64,000 bases of DNA from Astragalus membranaceus (Eukaryota > Streptophyta > Magnoliopsida > Fabales > Fabaceae). Within the stretch, counting starts at the first letter, position 1; every line of letters starts with the position of its first letter. Position numbers and translations under genes: made by a program. The notes under the pieces are model-generated. The model was not told the DNA's origin. It searched no databases and saw only the letters and a program-made list of their open reading frames with translations. The DNA lies in the NCBI GenBank assembly GCA_039519185.1, contig CM076846.1:134637027-134701026 (forward strand), in the 5' to 3' direction. Below are positions 35,030-44,327 of this stretch, piece after piece.

Positions 35030-37329
35030 CTAATGAGTAGATGTTGGTCCATGATGTGTTGGGGCGTGACTAGCAGATGAAGACTGCATTGCTTCAGCAG
35101 GTGAATGTAAATTGGCAGCCTGAAATTAAACAAAAATAATGTTATGAAGTTACCAATTATCAAATCTACCAAGTCAATACAAAGGCAACAATCAGTAGCA
35201 ATACAAAGGCAACAATTAAGTAGCAATACAATCAGTAGCAATACAAGCATACTATTAAGTAGCAATACAAAGGTATGTGATGTAGTTTTGTCTCAACTTA
35301 TCCAAACACTTTCCATACAATAAAAAAAATGCAATAAACTGATTACAACAGTAGCTAAACTCCCTTCTAAGTACATACTAGTATATATAAACATTCTGAA
35401 TTCAGAATCATCTTCATTAGTATATATCATCTTCATTAGTATATATAAACATTCTTTCCATTCTGTGTGCTGTATTGTTGTAATATTAGTAGTAGTAATA
35501 ATAATAATAATAACAATAAAAAGTGCTGCCTTGTGCTTTATAACTTCTCTATGCAAGATGTCTAGGGACAGTAACTATGCAGAAACTGTCTAATTAATTC
35601 GGCAGAAACTCCCCTAATAAACTATGCAGTAACTATGCAGAAACTCCTAGACAATAACTATGCAGTGTAAAATGTAACAGAATTCTTAATGTAACAGGTT
35701 AGTACCTCATCAAATCTAATCGGACATTGACCACGAGCTTGCTGCATTAGAAAAGCTACTTGTTCCTCTAAAGTTCAAACTTTAGCTACTTCTCCCTCTA
35801 AAGCTTCAACTCTTGCATTACTCGCTTGCAATTCCAACTTTAGCCTATCATAGTCAGCCGTTGTGGGACCACCTGATGAAATGGTTGAGCTCCCATTACG
35901 AGAATTAGATGATAGGTATTGAGTAGGGGTTGGGCCAAATCCCATGCCACGCATACGTCCGGGGAGCTCTTTCCCACATACTTGAATATAAATATCTTCG
36001 CCAGAAGATGTCTCATCTACTTTGTCCAACAAATCCTACACAAAGTTAACCAACATTCAGTTGAACACATAAATGTTAAATATATAATTATCCTTAACTT
36101 TCAATAAAAATAGAAATAAATAACGATTATACTCACACTCTTTTGTCTAGCCTCTTCATTGACAAATGATCCATCTTTTTTTTTGTGTGCGATGGAATAC
36201 ATCTTTGCTCGACCAAAAGGCTTCCCAGTTTTAGTTTCCTAACAAATTAAAAGTGAGAAAATACGATAAGTTCATTATGGTCACAATTGACTTTTATTAC
36301 CAATGTTGGTAAACTTAAAGAAAGAAATACCAATTCATGTCTTGTCCTAGCAATTGTTTTTGACCCAAGTGTATGAGGAGTTGTTTGCTTAGCCCTATTT
36401 GTCGTGTTTATTTCACAAATTTCCTGCATTATTAAATAAAACAATTAGTAAATGATTAATCTTATCACAACATTCTCAACACATCATATATTACCTGAGT
36501 TTCAGGCTTCAAGCGATATTCCAAAAAAGCTGCCCATTGTTCTACACGGATGCCATCAGGGCGAGACTCAAGATTTTGCTCCCAGCTACGAGTTTCATCA
36601 TAAAAATCACTAAACAGCCGACAACGAGTGTCTTTCCATTTCTTTCCTATATTCCCCAATATCCATTTCTTGCGACAATCGTCAATTAGGAATACTTTCT
36701 ACAATAGGCAAATTAAGTTTTAGTAAGCTATATGTATATATATATATAAATGAATTATGTTATATTTATAGTTCATACCTTTATCATCTTGTCCCACACG
36801 TCATCCTTGGCTTTCTGTGGAACCTTTGGCCATTTTACATAATTGATAGCGAAGATATCATAGCTAGCTGCAAGAAATCCTAAATAACCCCCTAAAAGAC
36901 CAGCAGCATGTCCAATTGGTTGACCCTCTCGATTCCAATCTAGGATCACTTTCTTCTCGTCAGGAAACGAAAACAAGTCCTGAACTCTTAGACGATCTTC
37001 TTTAGGCTCTCCATCCCCAACTGAATATAAAATAAAAAAAATGATAGTTAAAATTTGTATCTCATTAGAAATTATTAATTAATCCAAACTAATAAAGAAG
37101 TAAATTGCATACCAATGACATTAACCGGCCAATATTTAGTGGGCTTTTTCGTGTCAGTGGGGAAAAAACTTTCATCGTCAGTGTCAAAGTCAAGAGATGG
37201 GTCAATATCACCAAGAGGATCACTTTGTGGTGATAGGTGAGATCCACTTTGATTCATATTTGGAGCATTCTCTTGAACTTGAACAGGTGCGGACTGAGTT
37301 CTGGGAGTAAACCTCTTTCTCCTAGTCAT
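35030..37329 (-). CDS. TNPA-like CACTA protein (Transposase_24 / Ptta-En/Spm), seven exons
   Basis: TNPA-type proteins bind the subterminal repeats of CACTA elements and assist transposition. Reading splice sites by eye on the minus strand gives exons 37329-37113, 37020-36779, 36698-36495, 36423-36331, 36238-36137, 36035-35706 and 35119-35030. They total 1278 bp, all have GT/AG junctions, and the frame is kept throughout. Key blocks are KVILDWNREGQPIG in exon 2, the WEQNL region in exon 3, KQTTPHTLGSKTIARTRHEL in exon 4, HKKKDGSFVNEEA in exon 5 and GRMRGMGFGPTPTQ in exon 6. The start is the ATG before TRRKRFTPRTQ. One in-frame TGA at 35775-35777 cuts the last 54 codons; it may be a nonsense change from CGA or the true end. 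This is the best-preserved gene in the window. Confidence 0.8.
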
Positions 37330-39489
37330 TGCTGCAAAACCATATTTAGATAATGAGAGTATGTTTTAGACAAATTGTGAAGGAAAAAAAACGCATGACT
37401 AGCAAAAAAAAGGTACATATATTAGACAGGTCGAAAAAGAAAAGTTTTGATACATTAGTTATAATTATCATGTGGAAACTGAAAAGAAACACAGGAGGTA
37501 AATAGGATCAATACACACTAAATTCAAAATTTATCCAATTAACTTTCATATGTAAATAGGATCAATACACACTAAATTCCTGGTCAACTCATACAACCTA
37601 TTGAGGTAACGGAAAACTACTCACTTTTTTCTGCATTATACGTTTTCACCTGAAAATGTTTCTTTGGAAAGTATTTTATCCTGAAAATGTTTCTTTGCAA
37701 CATGTAAATCAAGAGAAGGAGGCCAAAGCTGTTGCTCCATTTGCATCAGACAGGTTGGTGGTTTACGTTTATTCATATTTAACTAGTTGTTTCATGTCAT
37801 ATCTGAGCAAAGCATTGATGTAAATTCATATACATGGTGTATCATTGAAAAGGGAAAGCAAAGCATTTTCTTTAACCTTAATATGAATTTACTTTACTTT
37901 CCTTACTTTCCTTACTTTCCTCACTAATCTGATCACATGCCACTAGAAAATGAATTAAAATCAATGTCCAGTAAGGAAAGTAAATTAGCTCTTAAAAACT
38001 GAGCCAGAAATAATTTTCATATCCCTGAATGCCTGAAATAATTTTCATCTTCACACTTTGAAACAAGCGGATAACCTCACGGAATGCACCATCAGACACA
38101 ATTCTTGTTATGACACATCAAAAATCTTGTCAAAGCAAACAACAATCCACTAAATCTATTCTGGAATTTGGTTGCAGGATGCACAGAATTTGGTTGCAGA
38201 ATGCACAGTTAATAACAACAACACAAAGTACAATCTTGTTTCTAAATTAAGAAATATGAAACAAGACATAAAGTACTCAACAATAAAGGAACTACAAGTT
38301 AATATAATCTCAAACATTTATATAGGATCGTTGGTAACTACTAAAAGGCAGATTGTAGTAAAATATAAAATGTAGCTGTCCTTATTGAAATGAAACATAA
38401 GAACCAAATCCAAATATAAAATGTAGCTGTCCTACAAGCCTAATAAAGAATCAAACAGTATCCATTGTTATAAATAACAGGAAATTGCAAACTGGGAAAA
38501 AAATAAGAAAGTGGAAAAGAAGGGGAAGCATCAAGCATCTCACAATCTCAACTCTCAACCCTGAATTTCCCAATTTGGCCCACATATAAATCTTAGAATA
38601 ATAATCCCTCTTTGTGCGGCAAACAAAACTGAAATTGTTTTATAAACCAAACTTAGAATTACATGTACCCCACACACCATGCAACAACTAGATAACTAAA
38701 GGCCCAACAATTGAAATGTAAATTTCCAAACTTATTCAAGAAATTAAGAAAATGATGAAGCACCGAAGCCACAATACCATTTGGGATGAATAACCATAAT
38801 CCACTAACAATAACAGATACTTGATAACTAACATTAAATAACTTTGTAGGAGAGTACACTGAAGAAATGTGGTAATGGAAAACTATTTTTGAAACAAAAA
38901 TGAACACGAAGTAACTTCAGTTCATGGTTATAACAAAAACTTTTTAGGGATTCTCAAAAAACTGTTTCCTACCTTGATTGAAACCCCTTCTTCCACTGTC
39001 TGAAATTTAGACTTCTCAGGGACAGAAATCCCTTCTTCCACTGTCTGAAATTGAGTTGGAGAGAATGATTGAAACCTGAAAAAGAAGGGACATAAACAAT
39101 CTTTGAGAAAGGAGGGACCAAAACAATCTTTGAACACTACAAAACCCCTAAAAAAACCTAAACGCCAAAAATCTTTGAAGTTGGTGGATAGAGGGATCGA
39201 AACAAACCTGTTCGCGACTTGGTGAGCGGAGGGACGAAGTAGAATGGAGAGGAGGCGAGAGAATGAAACAGAGAGAGAATGAAACAGAGAGAGTTGGAGG
39301 CGGAGTCGTGAGAAGAAGAAGAAGACCACGATGCGTCGTGAATGTGAGTGAGAGAAATGAGCGCTTTGAGAGAGAAAAGATCAAAGGGTTTTGTTATTTT
39401 AATGTTTTTATGTTTTTATTAAAATAAAAATAAGAGCAGCAGCTTTTTTTGACAAAAAAAGGGAGGGAGAGGTATTTTTGACACGAAAA
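37330..39489 (-). other. CACTA-4 upstream region, leader and possible 5' intron
   Basis: I recognise no coding exon. The stretch near 39200-39380 is pyrimidine-rich on the minus strand (CTCTCTCAAAGCGC, CTCATTTCTCTCACTC), like a transcript leader. The rest is AT-rich and probably intronic. Confidence 0.4.
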
Positions 39490-39961
39490 ACTTGAACCGC
39501 CGCAGTATCTGCTCATAACCGCCGCCTCTTGACTCCCAAATACCAAACCGCCGCAGAATACCAAATACCCGTCGCCGTTTACTTACTAACTACGGCAGTC
39601 AAGATAACCGCCGAACAAACCGCCGCAAAATTGTAAGCGGCGGCGGTTTAACCAAAACCGCCGCAGATTAACCGCCGCCGGTTGCCTATTTTGTTGTAGT
39701 GACTATGGAGTTCTTATGGGAAGGGCTCCCGAAAAGAAGATGCATCTTGTTAGTATAGGTAGTCCAAATCAATTCTTTTAAACCTTCCTTCAACTGTACA
39801 ATCCCATACCTGCACAGCCTTAGGATCCCTCTCATTCCGGTGCGTATTCGGTTCATTCACGTGTCCCTTCGCCTAGAAACTGCCAGGAGCCGCTCTTTGT
39901 CTTGCCAACTTTTGAGCACCGGCAATCACTCCCCACCCCCTCGTCAGCCACGGATGTCACA

Positions 39962-40034
39962 TGCCCACCAGCTTCTGCTTGGTTTGTCTCCGAACCACAC
40001 CATACCGAGAGAGGTCTGCTGCTCTGATACCATT
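39962..40034 (-). other. Cassandra internal region: primer site and purine tract
   Basis: On the minus strand AATGGTATCAGAGCAGCAG lies immediately after the 5' LTR, and AGAAGCTGGTGGGCA immediately before the 3' LTR. Only 73 bp separate the LTRs. Confidence 0.82.
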
Positions 40035-40442
40035 TGTAACATCTCAGACTGCTTTCAGAACCGTCAACTGCCCCCACAAACCAACACGTGTCTTTCTAGC
40101 ATGTGTTGTTCTCACTTGTATGCTTTCTAGGAAACTTCCCAGAAGGTCACCCATCCCACTACTACTCCAAGTCAAACACGCTTAACTATGGAGTTCTTAT
40201 GGGAAGGGCTCCCGAAAAGAAGATGCATCTTGTTGGTATAGGTAGTCCAAATCAATTCTTTTAAGCCTTCCTTCAACTGTACAGTCTCATACCTGCACAA
40301 CCTCAGGATCTCTCTTATTCTCGTGCGTATTCGGTTCATTCACGTGTCCTTTCGCCTAGAAGCTGCCAGGAGCCGCTCTTTGCCATGCCAACTTTTGAGC
40401 ACCAGCGATCATTCTCCGTCCTCGTCAGCCACGGATGTCACA
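40035..40442 (-). repeat. Cassandra 5' LTR (intact)
   Basis: It is 408 bp long, starting TGTGACATCCGTGGCTGACG at 40442 on the minus strand and ending GATGTTACA at 40035. It contains the undisturbed 5S-like segment. Confidence 0.85.
40130..40243 (-). other. 5S rRNA-derived segment of the Cassandra LTR
   Basis: On the minus strand it contains GAACTCCATAGTTAAGCGTG, close to the 5S A-box region, and GGATGGGTGACCTTCTGGGA, close to the 3' part of plant 5S rRNA. The central part differs from genuine 5S. In Cassandra this segment is thought to supply an internal Pol III promoter. Confidence 0.85.
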
Positions 40443-40993
40443 TGCCCACCAGCTTCCTCTTGGTTCGTCCCCTGACCCGCCCATTGCCATGTAAAGATAT
40501 AAATATTGATTATTCATGGGGCAAATGAATGATCTTATTTGATAGTTACAATAAAAATGTGATAGAAAAATTAGTTGAACTATACCCATTACACACACAC
40601 ACACATCTTCATTTTTTTAGTAACAAATAATAATTTCTCAATAAGTTTAAAAAAGTATCAATTTAAAAATATTACAGTGAAATTTAAAAAAGTTCAATTT
40701 TTTTTACTTATTGTAATCGTGTTTAAATCTTACTATTTACTCATCTTCAATTATAATGATTAAATTGTTAGCTATGCTATTTTCCCTTACTCAGAATTTT
40801 TTTTTTGACCAATCATAGTCTTGTGTGAAAACACACATATACACCACCTCGCACTGATTTGTGGAGAAATAAATAGTGGAACCGTTTTCTTATTATATTA
40901 AAATTAAATATTTTCGTTAATCCCCAAATATTGGTATGTATTGTTAAATATTTTCGCAATCCAGTGTAACATTATCGCAAAATAATCGCAATC
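40443..40993. other. Extra Cassandra internal fragment, then AT-rich sequence
   Basis: 40443 to about 40490 repeats the purine-tract side of the Cassandra internal region (TGCCCACCAGCTTC, then CTTGGTTCG). The rest is AT-rich with an (AC)n run at 40591-40606 and no feature I can name. Confidence 0.5.
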
Positions 40994-41007
40994 AAGTGTA
41001 ACATAGC

Positions 41008-41215
41008 TAACCAACATGTCTAGCCCAGTGGTCGGGCTATCCTGAGCTATGTAGTGGGGGTCGATCCGATTTGCTCTCGGGTTCGATTTCCGCCCACGTT
41101 AAAAAGACGTGTTGGCCAGCGAAATCCTTGCCGCAAGTAGCGAGCGGAGATTAGTGCTTCGTTGAAAGCGTTGGTATACTCCGTGGGTGGCCAACAATTG
41201 TCCTAAATAAAAAAA
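41008..41215 (+). mobile_element. tRNA-derived SINE, plus strand
   Basis: About 208 bp with an A box TAGCCCAGTGG (41021), a B box GGTTCGATTTC (41080) and an A-rich tail. The 14-bp target duplication AAGTGTAACATAGC lies at 40994-41007 and 41216-41229. It has no coding capacity. Confidence 0.9.
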
Positions 41216-41303
41216 AAGTGTAACATAGCATCTCCATGAATATGCGTTATGTAGATTCCACCAATAGTTTCAGATGTTTTTGTTACAATTTAATACCGAT
41301 ACC

Positions 41304-41503
41304 AATTTTTTTTGTTACCATATTTTTTGTACGCAGTTTCCACCGGCATTGCCGATTACTAATCTACGCCACGAGTACCCGAATTTGCCGCCCCGTGTAG
41401 TTCTTCTCCCCTTCCAACAGAGTTTTTGCCACACCCAAAATTCGAATCCGAGACCTTGGGGTGAGATCCAAGTCCATTTACCACTTGGACCAACGGTAAT
41501 TGG
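41304..41503 (-). mobile_element. tRNA-derived SINE, minus strand
   Basis: About 200 bp. On the minus strand it has an A box TGGTCCAAGTGG (41492-41481), a B-box-like GGATTCGAATT (41449-41439) and an A-rich tail. The target duplication TACCGATACC lies at 41294-41303 and 41504-41513. The body sequence differs from the SINE at 41008, so it is a different family. Confidence 0.82.
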
Positions 41504-41513
41504 TACCGATACC

Positions 41514-42370
41514 TACCAATATGTAGACCAATACTTTTGAATGGCGGTGAGAAAAAATATATTTAGGGTCCCGAATTATGGTGTATGCATAAGTCCTAAT
41601 TGAAACATGTCAATGCTAATTTTATGGATCACATTATTCGCTAATTTATAGTTTGTTAAGCGGCTTAAAATTTCAATTTCGAAAATTTTCATCTCATCCA
41701 GGCATCAGTTTTGATTCATTATTGATGGATTGCTAACTCTGAATTTTCTTTTCTCTATCTACATTGACGTGTGAATATCATAAAGATCAAAACACTTGAT
41801 ATTAAAGTACAATTATATCGATGAAAAATATACTAAGTCATAGTTTAGAATACTAAATTTATAATCGATAGGCGTTGATATATATTAACTTTCCCAATAC
41901 CCATTACTGTTTGCTATTTTTGAATATCAATAGGACCAAAACAAATGATATGTGATATGAAAATTTAACTCTATATAAGGGCACATTACACGTTTACAGT
42001 TTTTAATTTGTATTATATCATAATAAGGTGGAATAACATCTCACAATTATGAGTGGTGGTACTAAAAATTGTGATAAACTATTACGATTTGGTCATCTAA
42101 AGATGAGTAGGTGCGTAAACTCTCTTTTTAAAACTTTTGCTAAGATCAAGTAAACATGGGGTTGCTTCACCAATGATCGTAGAAATATTAGGTGCTGTCG
42201 TGGAGGTCGAAACAACATTTCTTGTTGAGGCACGATAGCAAAAATACTCCTAAAATTGGCATAAGATAATAAATTGGATTAATCAGTAATATTTGATTGT
42301 TATGACCTATTTTAAACACATTTGCATTTCAGATTTCAAATTTATTTTTAAACATTATAAAACATGTTCT
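41514..42370. other. AT-rich sequence, nothing recognised
   Basis: No believable ORF, repeat boundary or RNA gene is visible in this stretch. Confidence 0.5.
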
Positions 42371-42632
42371 GTACCTTGCAGTATTGGGTTGACTGCAGTT
42401 GGTAGGTCTCTTACTGCCTGGCCGGAGGTTAGTGTGAGCCTGGGGGGTACCTGCGAAGCCACTCCGACGCTCAAGTCAGTATTGAGAATAGATGAGTGAT
42501 TTAGCTAGGAATGAGAGAGTGTACCTTGAGCGTCGGAGTGGCTTCGCAGGTACCCCTCCCGGGCTCGCACTAACCTCCGGCCAGGCAGCAGGTGACCTAC
42601 CAACTGTAATCCACCCAGCACTGCAAGATACA
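42371..42632. repeat. Long inverted repeat (about 105-bp arms, 49-bp loop)
   Basis: Arms 42371-42475 and 42525-42632 are complementary with a few mismatches. They share GCGTCGGAGTGGCTTCGCAG, GGTTAGTG and CAGTTGGTAGGTC. GTACCTTG occurs in the left arm and again at the loop side of the right arm. ATTGGCGACCACAG just after the right arm looks like an LTR-element primer site. It may be a foldback element or two inverted retroelement fragments. Confidence 0.7.
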
Positions 42633-42660
42633 TAACATTGGCGACCACAGTAGGAGATAT

Positions 42661-42915
42661 CACTACAACAAAACTGACGAAAAAGGGCGCACCCTTTAGA
42701 GGCGCTTTTTAAAAAGTGCCCCTGATGCCCTCCGTATTTTGAGCATCAGGGGAACTTTTTTAAAAAGCGCCTCTGAAGGCCCTCCGTATTTTGAGCATCA
42801 GGGGCGCTTTGTAAAAAGCGCCCCTGATGCTCAAAATACGGAGAGCCTTCAGAGGCGCTTTTTAAAAAGCGCCCCTTATTCCTAAAACCGGATCCACCAA
42901 CAGGGGCGCTTTCCA
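42661..42915. repeat. Subterminal palindromes of CACTA-2
   Basis: Several copies or near copies of GGCGCTTTTTAAAAAGCGCC lie in both orientations, spaced by CCCTCCGTATTTTGAGCATC. In CACTA elements such repeats are the usual TNPA binding sites. Confidence 0.85.
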
Positions 42916-44327
42916 CGAACTCCCCCAATTCCCTAGTTTTTTTTAACTTTTCCCTCCCTCTCAGTACTCCCTCTGTTTCCTTTCCCTCTCACTCTCAGTA
43001 CCCTAACACTAACAGTACCTCTCTTTTCCCCTCAATCTCTCTCACCCTCCCGCGGCCAGCTCTCAGACGCGGCGGTGGCCACCACCATCTGTGCGCAGCC
43101 CTTCGCAACCTCACCTCCTTTTCGCAAACGGCGCACCTTCGCAACCTCACCTCCTTTTCGCAAACGGCGCACGCCTCTCTTTCCCCCTCGATCTCTCTCA
43201 CCCAAACGGCGCACGCCTCACCCTCTCCCAGCTCTCAGACGCGGCGGCGAGACACCACCAGTGGCCACCACCATCTCACCTCCTTTTCGCAAACGGCGCA
43301 CGCCTCTCTTTCCCCCTCGATCTCTCTCACCCAAACGACGCACGCCTCACCCTCTCCCAGCTCTCAGACGCGGCGGTGAGACACCACCAGTGGCCACCAC
43401 CATCTCCCAGGCATAAGGTTATAGTATTTGCTGCATTTGATCCTTTTCCTTTCTCTTTTCTTCTTTCTTTGATTTCTAGAATTTGTGGCATACGTACCTC
43501 TTTGTTGTTTTACACATTCTTAGGTTATTTGTATTGTTTTTTTTCACATTATAGTTATGTTGCTGACCAAGTTGAAGCATATGGGTGATAATGGAATATG
43601 GAATAATGAAAGTTGAATTCAGATGTAGAATTTGTTTGAATGATTAATTTTTTTTATACATAATGAGAGAGTATTTTGAATGATTACTTTTTCTTTTGGT
43701 TTGTCAAAAAAGGTGTAGAATTTTAATAAGTTGGATCTTTATTTTTAGTTGTTGTTTAGTTAGCCTTTTAGTCCTTAAGCCTTTTATCTTATTTGCATAT
43801 AGTCTCTTGGAGACACTTGTAAAAATAACCAAATGAATGAGAAAAGTCTTAGCTAATTTATTTATTGGCACAGGCTCTCGTTGATCTCTCTCGTGCACTC
43901 TCTCTGGTTCATCTCTCTTAGCTCTCTGATTCACGTTCGTTTCATCTCTCTGGTTTGTTGTTGCTTCCCCCTTTTCAGGTACTTTTGTTGTTCTCTTGTT
44001 TTTGATATTTTTGTACATATTTGGAATAAAACTGTTATTAGGGATGTTACCGATAATGTTCAATCATTTTGAATTTGCTTGATTTTTTGTATTGCTAATG
44101 GAAGACTAGAATTTGGTTCCCTTTGGCTTTACCATAGGACCAAGAATAAGAATAGAATAGGAAATAGAGCTTGGGAAAATAGTACTCAGAGATGTGAATA
44201 GGAAATAGAATAGGAATAGAATTTGGATATGAATTGAAAAACTTTTAAAAATTGTACTTTGTCTGTTTTTTACCTATAACATATTTAAGTTCTCTTATCA
44301 GGAATTTATAATAAATTTCGGTCTAAT
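42916..44327 (+). other. CACTA-2 leader, 5' exon and intron
   Basis: 42915-43430 is CT-rich leader with a 129-bp tandem duplication (43146-43274 and 43275-43403). An AT-rich intron follows, ending CTTATCAG|GAATTT about 25 bp before the TNPD start. Open frames in the duplicated part are low-complexity artefacts. Confidence 0.6.

Larger units (their letters stand above)
34463..39701 (-). mobile_element. CACTA-4: small CACTA transposon with a TNPA-like gene only
   Basis: Termini are CACTACAACAAAATAGG at 34463 and its complement ending TTTTGTTGTAGTG at 39701. They are flanked by ACT (34460-34462 and 39702-39704), the 3-bp target duplication expected of CACTA elements. Subterminal arrays of GCGGCGGTTT occur at both ends (34480-34800 and 39490-39690). 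The only gene found is TNPA-like, on the minus strand; there is no TNPD. It probably depends on a TNPD supplied by another element. Confidence 0.93.
34310..39961 (-). repeat. Cassandra 3' LTR, split by CACTA-4
   Basis: The LTR pieces are 34310-34462 and 39702-39961 (34463-39701 is CACTA-4). Joined, they parallel the LTR at 40035-40442 throughout. The break is inside the 5S-like region. Confidence 0.85.
34310..40442 (-). mobile_element. Cassandra-type TRIM retroelement with 5S rRNA-derived LTRs, interrupted by CACTA-4
   Basis: Without the CACTA insertion the LTRs are about 410 and 408 bp. They start TGTGACATCC and end GATGTTACA on the minus strand, around a 73-bp internal region. That region holds the primer site TGGTATCAGAGC and a purine-rich AGAAGCTGGTGGGCA. 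Both LTRs carry sequence closely resembling plant 5S rRNA, the hallmark of Cassandra. There is no coding capacity, as expected. A second internal-like stretch continues beyond 40442, and no matching target duplication was found. Confidence 0.85.

Noticed and set aside
40130..40243. A functional 5S rRNA gene
   Set aside because: It lies inside a repeated LTR, differs from plant 5S in the centre and has Cassandra termini and primer site next to it.
41008..41215. A tRNA gene
   Set aside because: A and B boxes are present but no cloverleaf is evident, and the unit has an A-rich tail and target duplication, so it is a SINE.
42701..42890. Intrinsic transcription terminators
   Set aside because: The GC-rich hairpins with T-runs are plant CACTA subterminal repeats, not bacterial terminators.
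43091..43588. 165-aa ORF with repeated LLFANGA blocks
   Set aside because: Produced by the 129-bp tandem duplication in CT-rich leader DNA; no domain and no relative in CACTA-1.
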